DNA from: CAYUVH01 sp964448135
Lineage (GTDB): Bacteria; Verrucomicrobiota; Verrucomicrobiia; Limisphaerales; UBA8199
Direction: 5' to 3'
NCBI GenBank assembly: GCA_964448135.1
Contig: CAYUVH010000003.1
Span: forward strand, 19,277 to 83,276
DNA: 64,000 nucleotides
In this document: positions 49,487 through 56,808 of the stretch, piece after piece
How positions within the stretch are numbered: the stretch's first letter is position 1
Layout of the letters: the number at the start of each line of letters is the position of its first letter
Position numbers and translations under genes: made by a program
The notes under the pieces: model-generated
Seen by the model: the letters and a program-made list of their open reading frames with translations, nothing else
The model's database searches: none
Told to the model about the DNA's origin: nothing

Positions 49487-50038
49487 ATGCACCTTCTCTC
49501 AACCATCGCCCACGACCGCCTCCCGAAGGCATCGGGAACGCGAAGGAGCTGCCAGCTCGCCAGGATTTTGGTTCCCCTTGATTTTTCCCCCGCATCCAAA
49601 AACGCCCTCGATTTCGCCGCGATGCTCGCCCGCGCCCAGGGTGCGCGGCTGATCCTCCTGCACGTCGTCGGATCGCTCGTCTCCCAGGCCGATTTCGGCT
49701 ACGGCTGCGTGACCAGGCGCTCGTCGGACCACCACGTTCTCAAAGCGAGCCAGGCCCGGCTCGGCGCCATCGCCAAAAAACTGGCGCATTCCGGTGTCGC
49801 CAAGCCCGTCGCCCTGGTGCGCACGGGCGCCGCTGAAACGGAAATCGTGCAGACCGCTTCCGATCTTGCTGCTGATCTTATCGTGCTGGGCGGGGGCGGG
49901 AGCGGGACTGCCCGGTTGCCCTTGGTCGACATCGTTCAACAGGTCGTACAGCATGCCCCTTGCTCCGTCCTCGTCACTCGTAAAAAACACCCGTCTCAAT
50001 CAATTCCCCCCTGCCGGGAGCCATGGTCAAATGAATAA
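49487..50038 (+). CDS. Universal stress protein (UspA family)
   Basis: Encodes 183 residues. The UspA fold is clear: ARILVPLDFSPASKNALDFA (about 25-44), ARLILLHVVGSLV, AETEIVQTASDLAADLIVLG and the ATP-binding G-2x-G-9x-G pattern GGGSGTARLPLVDIVQQVVQ, HAPCSVLVTRK. The final glycine/Ser elements suggest an ATP-binding type. The first 24 residues are a low-complexity extension and may mark a wrong start. The gene overlaps the cNMP-binding gene by 8 bases, which implies coupling between the two products. Confidence 0.88.
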   Translation: MHLLSTIAHDRLPKASGTRRSCQLARILVPLDFSPASKNALDFAAMLARAQGARLILLHVVGSLVSQADFGYGCVTRRSSDHHVLKASQARLGAIAKKLAHSGVAKPVALVRTGAAETEIVQTASDLAADLIVLGGGGSGTARLPLVDIVQQVVQHAPCSVLVTRKKHPSQSIPPCREPWSNE

Positions 50039-50528
50039 CACGCAATTACCTGACCCGAAAACCGGAACGTCTCACCGGGAAAGTGTCGAGCACCTCATCT
50101 CCCATCACCCCTTCCTTCAGGGCATGAGTCCGCATCAACTTCGCCTCATTTGCGATCACGCTTTGCGCACCCATTTCACCGCCAATGATGTGATCTTCCG
50201 GGAGGGTGATCCTGCTGACCGCTTTTACCTGATCGAAACCGGCTGCGTCGCCCTGGAATCCCAGGCGCTGGGCCGGGCCAAAGCGCTCATTCAACTGCTC
50301 GGCGCCGGGGACGTGCTCGGCTGGTCCTGGTTGTTTCCGCCCTGCTTCTGGCATTTCGACGCGCGGGCGGTCGAGCCTACCGACGCCATTTTCATCTACG
50401 GGGCGCCGCTGCGCAAAGAATGCGAATCCGATCACGAATTCGGTTACGAACTGATGAAGCGCCTCGCGGCCGTGATGATGGCTCGCTTGCAAGCCACCCG
50501 CTGGAAACTCCTGCGCCTGCCCCAGTAG
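50031..50528 (+). CDS. Cyclic-nucleotide-binding domain protein without DNA-binding domain
   Basis: Encodes 165 residues. A CRP-type cNMP-binding domain spans about residues 25-140: LQGMSPHQLRLICDHALRTH, FTANDVIFREGDPADRFYLI, ETGCVALESQALGRAKALIQ, LLGAGDVLGWSWLF. The phosphate-binding cassette glycines (GDVLGW) are present, but the usual Arg is not evident, so cyclic nucleotide binding is uncertain. The C-terminal helix-turn-helix of Crp/Fnr regulators is missing. The gene overlaps the UspA gene by 8 bases. A role as a sensing partner of the stress protein is plausible but unproven. Confidence 0.85.
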   Translation: MNNTQLPDPKTGTSHRESVEHLISHHPFLQGMSPHQLRLICDHALRTHFTANDVIFREGDPADRFYLIETGCVALESQALGRAKALIQLLGAGDVLGWSWLFPPCFWHFDARAVEPTDAIFIYGAPLRKECESDHEFGYELMKRLAAVMMARLQATRWKLLRLPQ

Positions 50529-50692
50529 CTCCCCTCCGCGGAGCTGACCTGAGAACCGTTTCAATCAAGTCGTGCCCCCACGGTAGGACCCTGCTGCGCG
50601 GCCGCGAAATTGTCGTGAACTCGTAACCACCCCGGGCCACCCCGAACACCCCGTGACCCCCAAGCCGAAGTAACTCCGCCCTTTCTCATTAA

Positions 50693-50756
50693 CACCGCAC
50701 TTCAGTGCGGTGCCCGCCAGCGACAAATCCCCTTGAAACTGTTTCAACAGTTTCAA
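50693..50756. repeat. Two perfect palindromes
   Basis: CACCGCACTTCAGTGCGGTG (50693-50712, 9-bp arms) and an 11-bp-arm inverted repeat at 50733-50756 with arms TTGAAACTGTT. Both lie in the gene-free segment between the cNMP gene and the small membrane protein gene. Confidence 0.85.
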
Positions 50757-50776
50757 TCATTCAACCAGCGCAAGTC

Positions 50777-50938
50777 TCAGTCGTCGGGTCTCGCGTATCG
50801 ATCCTCGCTCAACAAATGCGACCCGCAAAAGTCGGTCCAGCGAATCACCACGATCACCGCCCAGGTAAGCACATAAACCGGGAGCAGAATAGCGCCCCAC
50901 ACCGTCACAGTCCTCGCCAGCTTTCGAATTATTTCCAT
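50777..50938 (-). CDS. Small membrane protein, putative cassette gene (53 aa)
   Basis: Reading the minus strand gives 53 residues: MEIIRKLARTVTVWGAILLP, VYVLTWAVIVVIRWTDFCGS, HLLSEDRYARPDD. A basic N terminus precedes one or two membrane helices (residues 11-32) and a short soluble tail. No homology is recognised. It begins 7 bases after a GTTAGTT box at 50946-50952 (minus strand), a spacing typical of integron cassettes, although a full attC is not visible there. Confidence 0.5.
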   Translation of the reverse strand: MEIIRKLARTVTVWGAILLPVYVLTWAVIVVIRWTDFCGSHLLSEDRYARPDD

Positions 50939-50984
50939 ACGCGGCAACTAACGACCCAAATTCGGCGGCCCGGCCCGTGAGCCC

Positions 50985-51272
50985 TCATGTTCTTCCCAGG
51001 AATGTGACCTGATTCGCCTTCGCGATTTCGCCGGCTCGAAGCCGTGCGATCAACTTCGACATTTCTGAATCCTGAAGCTCGCGGTATCCGGGGTCCCTGG
51101 CTCGGATCTCCGCGTCGGCAATGTAATGATGCAGGTTGCCGGATAATTCCTTAAGGCCCGGCATCTTTAAGGCCGTGACCTGAGTGAGCGCTTCGAGAGC
51201 AGCGTCACCTCCGGCCTCGCCATTCTGTAACCGGGCGAGGAAAAGGCAGAGTTGTTCTATTTCATGATTCAT
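50985..51272 (-). CDS. Hypothetical helical protein
   Basis: Encodes 95 residues (MNHEIEQLCLFLARLQNGEA, then GGDAALEALTQVTALKMPGL, KELSGNLHHYIADAEIRARD). It is predicted mainly helical, acidic and soluble, with no signal peptide. It lies 20 bp after the ankyrin gene stop on the same strand and may be its operon partner. It is not recognised as a known family. Confidence 0.55.
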   Translation of the reverse strand: MNHEIEQLCLFLARLQNGEAGGDAALEALTQVTALKMPGLKELSGNLHHYIADAEIRARDPGYRELQDSEMSKLIARLRAGEIAKANQVTFLGRT

Positions 51273-51292
51273 GGTTTACACCCAGCCTCGCC

Positions 51293-52429
51293 TTACCCTT
51301 TGCGCCCTTTCGCGTACGACGGCGTGATGGCTCCGTGGCGGCGCAAGAGCCGTTGCAACGGCTTCGCCTTGTCGCCGTGGTAAATGGCTCCGATCGTCAG
51401 GCAGCATTCGCACGAATCCATTTCCGCGTTCGGATTGGCGCCATGTTTGAGCAACAACTCCGCAATCTCCAGATGGTTTCGGCAGCAGGCTTCATACAGC
51501 GCGCGTCCGTCCGTCGCGGCATCTTCGGGCGTATTGGGATCAGCGCCGCGCTCGAGCAACCGGCGGACGATGTGCAGATGACCTTCCCGCGCCGCATAAG
51601 ACAGCGGACTAATGCGCGCCGGGTCGAGGCGGCGGGCGAGGCTCGAATCCTTTTTCAAGAGCTGCTCCACGCGCTCCAGATCGCCGACGGCGGCGGCGAC
51701 CGAAATATCGTAGTTCGCCCCGTGCGCCAACAGGCTGCCAACGAGAACGAAAGTGTTTCGCAGGGATGGATGCGAGCGGCCGCGATTGGCGCGATACCAA
51801 TAATCATTCGCGCCGTTCACGGCGAGCAGCACCGGCGTTTGTCCATCGGCACGTTGCGCTTCAATCGGCGTTCCGAGTTCGACGAATCGGGCGATCAAAT
51901 CCAATTGTCGCGTGATGACGCTCCAATGCAGCGCATTATTGCCCAGCGCGTCGCCCGCGCGTGCGAGCGCTGGCTGGCGTCGCAGGACCGTGCCGATGGC
52001 GCGCGCATCCCGGGCGATGATGGCTTGTTTCAGCGCCTCGAATTGCGGCGAATAGCCAAACCGCTTTCGCATTGCGCGCTGGAGCAGTGATGCGATCTGG
52101 TGCTGGCCGCTCTCTCTGGCGCAGAGCAGCAGCTTGTCCCACGAATCGTAGGTATAGCGCGATTGCCCCGGTTCCGCCCCGCGCTCCAACAGCAGCTTCA
52201 CAATTTCCGTGTGGCCCGCCCTCACGGCCTCGTGAATGGGAAACTGATACGCATGCTGGGCGTTGACCAATCGCCGGTCCTTCGCGAGGAGCGACTTCAC
52301 CTTCCGCAGGTCGCCGAGCGCGCAGGCCTGGAAGAGCGCCCAGGCGTCGTAACCGTTCAGCTTTTCAACCCCATAAACATAAGCCCGCGTCTTCATCTCC
52401 TCGGGCTGTGTGAGTCGGGGTTTGTTCAT
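51293..52429 (-). CDS. Ankyrin repeat protein
   Basis: Encodes 378 residues with at least six ankyrin-type helices: FPIHEAVRAGHTEIVKLLLE, NALHWSVITRQLDLIARFVE, ISPLSYAAREGHLHIVRRLL, RALYEACCRNHLEIAELLLK, with the RGADPN/HGANPN turns. Ankyrin arrays bind proteins; no catalytic domain is present. The start lies 11 bases after a GTTAGCG box (the end of the attC at 52440-52532), so it reads as the first gene of a cassette. It is larger than most cassettes. Confidence 0.85.
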   Translation of the reverse strand: MNKPRLTQPEEMKTRAYVYGVEKLNGYDAWALFQACALGDLRKVKSLLAKDRRLVNAQHAYQFPIHEAVRAGHTEIVKLLLERGAEPGQSRYTYDSWDKLLLCARESGQHQIASLLQRAMRKRFGYSPQFEALKQAIIARDARAIGTVLRRQPALARAGDALGNNALHWSVITRQLDLIARFVELGTPIEAQRADGQTPVLLAVNGANDYWYRANRGRSHPSLRNTFVLVGSLLAHGANYDISVAAAVGDLERVEQLLKKDSSLARRLDPARISPLSYAAREGHLHIVRRLLERGADPNTPEDAATDGRALYEACCRNHLEIAELLLKHGANPNAEMDSCECCLTIGAIYHGDKAKPLQRLLRRHGAITPSYAKGRKG

Positions 52430-52439
52430 TCGCGGGGCT

Positions 52440-52532
52440 CGCTAACTTCCGCTCTCACTGGCGCCCGGGCAGTGCTGTCCCACACGCAAATAGCGCGCCG
52501 TCCGGACGTCCAGTGCAGAGCGATAGTGGGGC
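52440..52532 (-). other. attC-like integron recombination site (93 bp)
   Basis: On the minus strand it begins GCCCCAC and ends GTTAGCG, directly before the ankyrin gene. The arms CGCTCTGCACTGG and CCAGTGAGAGCG pair except for one unpaired G, placed as an extrahelical base, with a further GC-rich extension. It is the same length (93 bp) as the site at 52932. It lies just after the stop of the gene at 52539. Confidence 0.7.
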
Positions 52533-52538
52533 GTCATG

Positions 52539-52916
52539 TCACCAGTCTCCGGTGGGCGAAAGCAATAGCTGGATCTTCCCGGCTTGTGGAGTAAGCCACT
52601 GATATGCCGACGAGGGCTTGCAGAACGGCTCCGCGAGACCGGCGGCCTGCTCCCAACCCGGCCCAGCCAGGATTAGTTCGAAGTCCGACCCTCCCCGCTG
52701 AATTACTCCCCGGTCGCGCTCCCCACGGGTGAAGCGCAGGTGCGTGCCGTCTACGGACTCAACCGGACAAACGTCCTCAAGGCTCGCCTCCTGCAATGAG
52801 CCGGACGCCAGCGCCTCGAAGGCCTCTATGAGACGTTGCACGTCAGAGCTGCGAAAGTCGTAGAGCCGAATCATCGGGCAATCGTCACCACCCTCTTTCA
52901 GAAAATCGAGTTTCAT
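52539..52916 (-). CDS. Hypothetical protein, putative cassette gene
   Basis: Encodes 125 residues from MKLDFLKEGGDDCPMIRLYD, with strands such as LRFTRGERDRGVIQRGGSDF, ELILAGPGWEQAAGLAEPFC and a final KIQLLLSPTGDW. A small alpha-beta protein, no signal peptide; the family is unknown. ATG 52916 is 15 bases after the GTTGGGC box of the upstream attC, and the stop lies beside the downstream attC, so gene and site together have the form of one integron cassette. Confidence 0.6.
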   Translation of the reverse strand: MKLDFLKEGGDDCPMIRLYDFRSSDVQRLIEAFEALASGSLQEASLEDVCPVESVDGTHLRFTRGERDRGVIQRGGSDFELILAGPGWEQAAGLAEPFCKPSSAYQWLTPQAGKIQLLLSPTGDW

Positions 52917-52931
52917 CGTGGATATTGCGCC

Positions 52932-53024
52932 GCCCAACGCCCCGGCTCAGGCAGGCCTGGGCAATGGTGTTCGGTTGCGAACAGACATGCAATCCCGGCC
53001 TTGCCTGCAGCCGGTTGGTTAGCC
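52932..53024 (-). other. attC-like integron recombination site (93 bp)
   Basis: On the minus strand it begins GGCTAAC (whose TAA is the stop codon of the upstream gene) and ends GTTGGGC, a perfect GTTRRRY R' box. The inner arms CGGCT, CAGGCA and GGCC pair with their complements and leave an unpaired G and an unpaired A, the expected extrahelical bases. A 30-base central region is unpaired. This is the strongest attC candidate in the window. Confidence 0.75.
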
Positions 53025-53405
53025 TCTTTTTCTGTTTCGCTCATCGTCCCATCGGTCCAAGCGCTTCTTGGCATAGCTAGCAAGCAAGGGGTTCTCGCTT
53101 CCAGCAAGCTGGACGAGTCGCGCTCTGGCTTCGGGCGTGCCGATGTCCGCAAGCGCCCATGTGCATTTCCGTGCTAAACCGAAAAACTGATCGTAAGCCA
53201 GGTACTCGTGGGTAACAGCCTCATCAAATGAGAACTCCCACGGCTGGCCGTCGCGCCTCGGATAAAGCTGAAGCGTGAGTTGTTCGGACTCTTGATGAAT
53301 CTCCGCCCACTGCTCATCGTCGTAGAACAACTCAGCAACCAACTTCTCGCGATCCGGCGGACTGGCAATACCCATCCGCATCTTGCTTGCCGTGGAATCA
53401 CTCAT
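53019..53405 (-). CDS. Hypothetical protein with HEAT-like end, putative cassette gene
   Basis: Encodes 128 residues: ASPPDREKLVAELFYDDEQW, AEIHQESEQLTLQLYPRRDG, FSFDEAVTHEYLAYDQFFGL, and a C-terminal HEAT-like helix pair ALADIGTPEARARLVQLAGS, YAKKRLDRWDDERNRKRG. Many such small proteins with an immunity-like or cassette character are uncharacterised. Its stop codon lies inside the R'' box of the attC at 52932, and a GTTGGGC box lies 14 bases upstream of its start. This is the hallmark layout of a cassette. Confidence 0.6.
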   Translation of the reverse strand: MSDSTASKMRMGIASPPDREKLVAELFYDDEQWAEIHQESEQLTLQLYPRRDGQPWEFSFDEAVTHEYLAYDQFFGLARKCTWALADIGTPEARARLVQLAGSENPLLASYAKKRLDRWDDERNRKRG

Positions 53406-53419
53406 GGAATTCTGAATGC

Positions 53420-53480
53420 GCCCAACAGTATGATTGTGACAAAGTCATTCGTGCAAAGCCATTCGTGCAAAGCCAAAGTG
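53420..53480 (-). repeat. R'-like box with 14-bp tandem repeat
   Basis: GTTGGGC (minus strand, 53420-53426) precedes the gene at 53405 by 14 bases. Beside it a 14-bp tandem duplication (CATTCGTGCAAAGC twice, 53447-53480) may have disrupted a former attC; the second arm is not recognisable. Confidence 0.45.
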
Positions 53481-53634
53481 TGCCGGCGGCATATCCGGAC
53501 ATTTTTGGCGCAAATGAGCGTGGGAGGCCGCGGGCGTTGGCAACCTGAGTTGATCTGTGGGCGTCTTGTGAACGTCGCGTAAAGACTAAGTGGCAATGGG
53601 AAGTAGATGGCATCCGTGGCGCGAGGGCCGAAGC

Positions 53635-53970
53635 TCATACAATGTAGTCCACCGGCTTCCCCGGCTGGGTGTAACCAAACACGCGATAGCCCCGTTCCGT
53701 CCTCTCGCCTGGAACGTGGATCGCCCTCAACGCGTTGCCAACCGCCTCTTCCTGCTCGGCGGACGTGACCTCTATTTCCACCCACTCGATGCATTGATAG
53801 CCCCCGCTGCGAAAGTGGTGGAACCATTCCCCGTCCCATTCGGGTATGAAGCCGGTCTCGACGTCCTTCGTGCGCCACTTTGGGTGGAGCGGTCCCAGCG
53901 AATACATCGCCAAACGAAGCTCGTCCCACTTCGTGTTGTTCATCACCGGCTCCAGTCCACGCGTGTCCAT
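53635..53970 (-). CDS. Hypothetical protein, putative cassette gene
   Basis: Encodes 111 residues from MDTRGLEPVMNNTKWDELRL, then GFIPEWDGEWFHHFRSGGYQ, CIEWVEIEVTSAEQEEAVGN, ERGYRVFGYTQPGKPVDYIV. It reads as a small soluble alpha-beta protein, related in style to SUKH or cassette-borne hypothetical proteins, but the family is not identified. ATG 53970 has a GGAAAGAG ribosome-binding site; ATGs at 53997 and 53943 are alternatives. It is the first gene of the minus-strand cassette run. Confidence 0.55.
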   Translation of the reverse strand: MDTRGLEPVMNNTKWDELRLAMYSLGPLHPKWRTKDVETGFIPEWDGEWFHHFRSGGYQCIEWVEIEVTSAEQEEAVGNALRAIHVPGERTERGYRVFGYTQPGKPVDYIV

Positions 53971-54089
53971 GTCACTCTTTCCGACGCTCCGGCTCATACA
54001 CGCCGGGCCAATGTTGTCCGATTCTCCTCCGGGACGCGATAACCGCCTCACTCCAACGTGCGTCTGGCGAAGGTTTTGGCACGTCATGC

Positions 54090-55261
54090 AGCGCTCCCCG
54101 TCTCATCCAAGGCAGGGAAACGCCGGACCGGAAATCTGTCAAGCGGGATTGGTTCAACCGCCCTCAATTCCCGAAGTTTTTCGGAGCCACTTCCCGTTAA
54201 ACGTTTTGTGATTTTTCGTGCCTCTTTTGCTTGTCGCGCCGAAGCCTCGGCGAAGGCGGATGGCCAAGACTCCTTCCCTTTTCTCTTCCATGTTTCTGCC
54301 CCCATCTTTCTGACTGATCCCCTCCCATCCGTCTTCATCTGCGTGCCGCGCCGAACTTTTGAGCGAAGGCGGGTGGCTAAAAATCCTCTGTTCTCTTCGT
54401 TGCCTTCGCTGTCCAAATCGTTGCCCACCGCGCTCACTTTTCCCCTCCATTTCTCTCATTTCTGTCACGGGAGAAACTCCCACCGTGGGAGATTATTTTT
54501 CTGACCTCTGTGCTTTAATAGGCGCGGGAGGACGACCCAACCCCTCCCGGCCGCAGTCCGAACTTATTCGCGAGCCCGCCGCCACGGTGTTGATTACGAA
54601 ATGAAAATGTATGCCGATCATGCCGACTCATCCTGTACGAGAGTTCGCTCGGTCCTCTCTCGTCACTTTGGTCCCTTGGGTTCCTTTCGTCCCGCCCATC
54701 GCTCAACAGGACGGCAATAAAACAATAAAGGACACCAAAAGGACGCTCAAGGAACACCAAAGGGACGCTCAAAGGACAGTAAAGAACGCTAAAGGACGCC
54801 TAAAGTCGCCAAAGGGACAACCCTCTTCGAGGGGCCCCACCAGGCAACTTGCCGTTTGAACCCACCATCCGCCATCCCGTCCGCCGAAGCTTCACCGGAG
54901 ACCGAACCATTTTCGAGACCCTCAACCATCAACCAGTCCCCGCCTAACGCATTTTATCGCACCTTGCGGACCATCACGTTGGCAGGCTTTCGGCACGCGG
55001 TCAGGGCTGGCCGCCAACTCTTGCAAGTTGCAATACCTCTTTTTGCCCGCCATGCATTATGCAAAGGAATCCGACCCCATTTCTGTGCAAAACCTCCATT
55101 TCCGCTGCTTTTGCCCCGTGGCATGCAGTGCGCTAAAAGCTGTGACTTTCGCGTATGACCAAGCCCGCTCGAAATTTGGATGAAAACGAGGTCGCGGCAC
55201 GAGCAAGCCGGCCTCGAGGGGGGAATCAGGGCTCCGGAGCAAACCTTAATTCCAAGCTTAT
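54090..55261. other. Gene-free stretch with repeat copy C
   Basis: No supported gene from 54090 to 55261. It holds composite repeat copy C (54600-54845), a short CATGCATTATGCAAAGG motif near 55050 and GTTGCAATACC near 55025. The leader of the sigma-54 regulator gene follows. Confidence 0.6.
54600..54845 (+). repeat. Composite non-coding repeat element, copy C
   Basis: At 54715-54800 there are A-tract units (CCAAAAGGACGC, CAAGGAACAC, CAAAGGGACGC, TAAAGGACGC) of about 10-12 bp, ending in a GAGGGGCCCCACC block at 54825-54845. A GTATGCCGAT-CATGCCGACT stretch at 54608-54630 matches (in reverse) part of copy A near 2045-2062. Confidence 0.8.
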
Positions 55262-56617
55262 ATGGATTTCCTAGTAGTCGATGACGACAAAACATTCCGC
55301 GACGCCACCTGCTTCCTGATCGATGGCGAAGGACAGTACGCCGAGGGCGTCAGCAGCGGGCAACAGGCGCTGGCCACGATCAAAGAGGAGAAGTTCGACG
55401 CCGTCCTGCTCGATCTCAACCTCGGCAAAGAGAACGGCCTCGATGTCCTGACCGAAATCCTGAAGATGCGGCCGAACCTGCCCGTGGTCATGTTCACCGC
55501 CCAGGCCACCGTGAAGACCGCCGTCGAGGCGATCCAGCGCGGCGCGGCCGATTTTCTCGAGAAACCCTTTCAGCGCAGCCATTTCCTGGCGGTGCTCGCG
55601 CGAGTCCAGCGGCTTTACCAAATGGGCCAGCGCATCGAGCAACTGGAAGGTGAGGTCAAGGAAACGCGCCTGCAGACCGTTGAACCCATTTTCGATTACA
55701 CCACCCCGATCATGAAAGGCGTGATGGATGTCCTCCTGCGCGCCGCGCCCACGCCCGCCTCCATTCTCATTCTGGGCGAAAGCGGCACCGGCAAAAGCGT
55801 GGTTGCCCGCGCGATTCACGAAAAGAGCCACCTCGCCGACCGGCCTTTTGTCACCGTCAACTGCCCGAGTCTCTCCAAGGAATTGCTCGAGAGCGAATTG
55901 TTCGGCCACGTCCGCGGTTCCTTCACCGGCGCCACCAAAGACCACTGGGGCAAGGTCAAGGCAGCCGAGGGCGGCACGTTGTTCCTCGACGAAATTGGCG
56001 ACCTCCCGATGGAAATCCAACCGAAGCTGCTGCGCCTGCTGCAGGAACGCGAATACGAGCGCCTCGGCGAAAACGTCATCCGCCCCGCCAATGTGCGCGT
56101 CATCGCCGCCACCAATCGCGACCTGAAAACCCGCGTGGCCGAAGGCAGCTTTCGCGAGGACCTGTTCTTCCGCCTGAACGTGATCACCATCGAAATGCCG
56201 CCGCTGCGGGTTTTGCCCGAGGACCTCGTTCGTTTCTCCGAACACTACGTCCAACACTTCGCCACCCAATGCCGGCGCAACGTGTCCGGCTTCGCCGAGG
56301 ACGCCATGACGGCCATGCGCAATTATCCGTGGCCCGGCAACCTGCGCGAGCTGCGCAACACGATGGAGCGCGCGGTCATCCTCACCACCAAAGACAAGGT
56401 CACCCTGGCCGATCTTCCCTCCGAAATGGGCCTGCGTAAGACCAAGGTCGCGGACTCGGACGCCGGCATCGGGGCGTTGATGAGCCTCGAAAAGCTTGAG
56501 GAACTGCACATTCGCAAGATTCTCGACCGCGTGCCGAACCTGGGCGAAGCGGCCGCGACGCTGGGCGTGGACCAGGCCACGCTCTATCGGAAGCGTAAAA
56601 AATTCGGGCTGGATTGA
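55262..56617 (+). CDS. Sigma-54-dependent response regulator (NtrC/AlgB type)
   Basis: Encodes 451 residues. Receiver: MDFLVVDDDKTFRDATCFLI, with phospho-acceptor D51 in AVLLDLNLGK and the switch Lys near EKPFQRS. AAA+ domain: Walker A GESGTGKSVVARAI near 172-185, GSFTGA near 218 (the sigma-54 contact loop, with Ser for the usual Ala), FLDEIGDLPMEIQPKLLRLL, and R-finger region FREDLFFRLNVI. The C-terminal Fis-type helix-turn-helix (LEELHIRKILDRVPNLGEAA, ATLGVDQATLYRKRKKFGLD) closely resembles AlgB. It is directly upstream of a receiver-kinase gene, a possible partner. Confidence 0.92.
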   Translation: MDFLVVDDDKTFRDATCFLIDGEGQYAEGVSSGQQALATIKEEKFDAVLLDLNLGKENGLDVLTEILKMRPNLPVVMFTAQATVKTAVEAIQRGAADFLEKPFQRSHFLAVLARVQRLYQMGQRIEQLEGEVKETRLQTVEPIFDYTTPIMKGVMDVLLRAAPTPASILILGESGTGKSVVARAIHEKSHLADRPFVTVNCPSLSKELLESELFGHVRGSFTGATKDHWGKVKAAEGGTLFLDEIGDLPMEIQPKLLRLLQEREYERLGENVIRPANVRVIAATNRDLKTRVAEGSFREDLFFRLNVITIEMPPLRVLPEDLVRFSEHYVQHFATQCRRNVSGFAEDAMTAMRNYPWPGNLRELRNTMERAVILTTKDKVTLADLPSEMGLRKTKVADSDAGIGALMSLEKLEELHIRKILDRVPNLGEAAATLGVDQATLYRKRKKFGLD

Positions 56618-56639
56618 AGTCGAAGCCCGGCAAGCGGGT

Positions 56640-56795
56640 AGGCGCTGGAGATCGTAGCGCAGGTTTCCAACCTGCTGTATCGCCGACTTCGAGTCGGCAG
56701 GGCTCACGAAAGCCGGCGCGTGCGAAACCGTTGGCACGTTGCGGATTGGAAATCCGCGACACAGTCCCGCCACGGCGGGAGAAAGCTGCGCTACG
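56640..56795. repeat. Array of short palindromes between regulator and kinase
   Basis: CAGGTTTCCAACCTG, GCCGACTTCGAGTCGGC, GCGGATTGGAAATCCGC and CCCGCCACGGCGGG lie in sequence, flanked by GTAGCGCAG and CTGCGCTAC. They resemble repeated GTAGCGCAGG units found in genomes of this group; a dispersed family is inferred. Confidence 0.8.
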
Positions 56796-56808
56796 AAGAT
56801 GGACGCTT

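Noticed and set aside
50031..50528. Full Crp/Fnr transcription factor
   Set aside because: The C-terminal helix-turn-helix is absent and the protein stops after the nucleotide-binding domain.
50946..50987. Possible fourth attC site before the 53-residue gene
   Set aside because: A GTTAGTT box is present, but no complementary second arm of the right length was found; kept only as context.
53405..53634. Possible attC between the 53019 and 53635 genes
   Set aside because: The GTTGGGC box is there, but the matching left arm is not; a 14-bp tandem duplication may have destroyed it.
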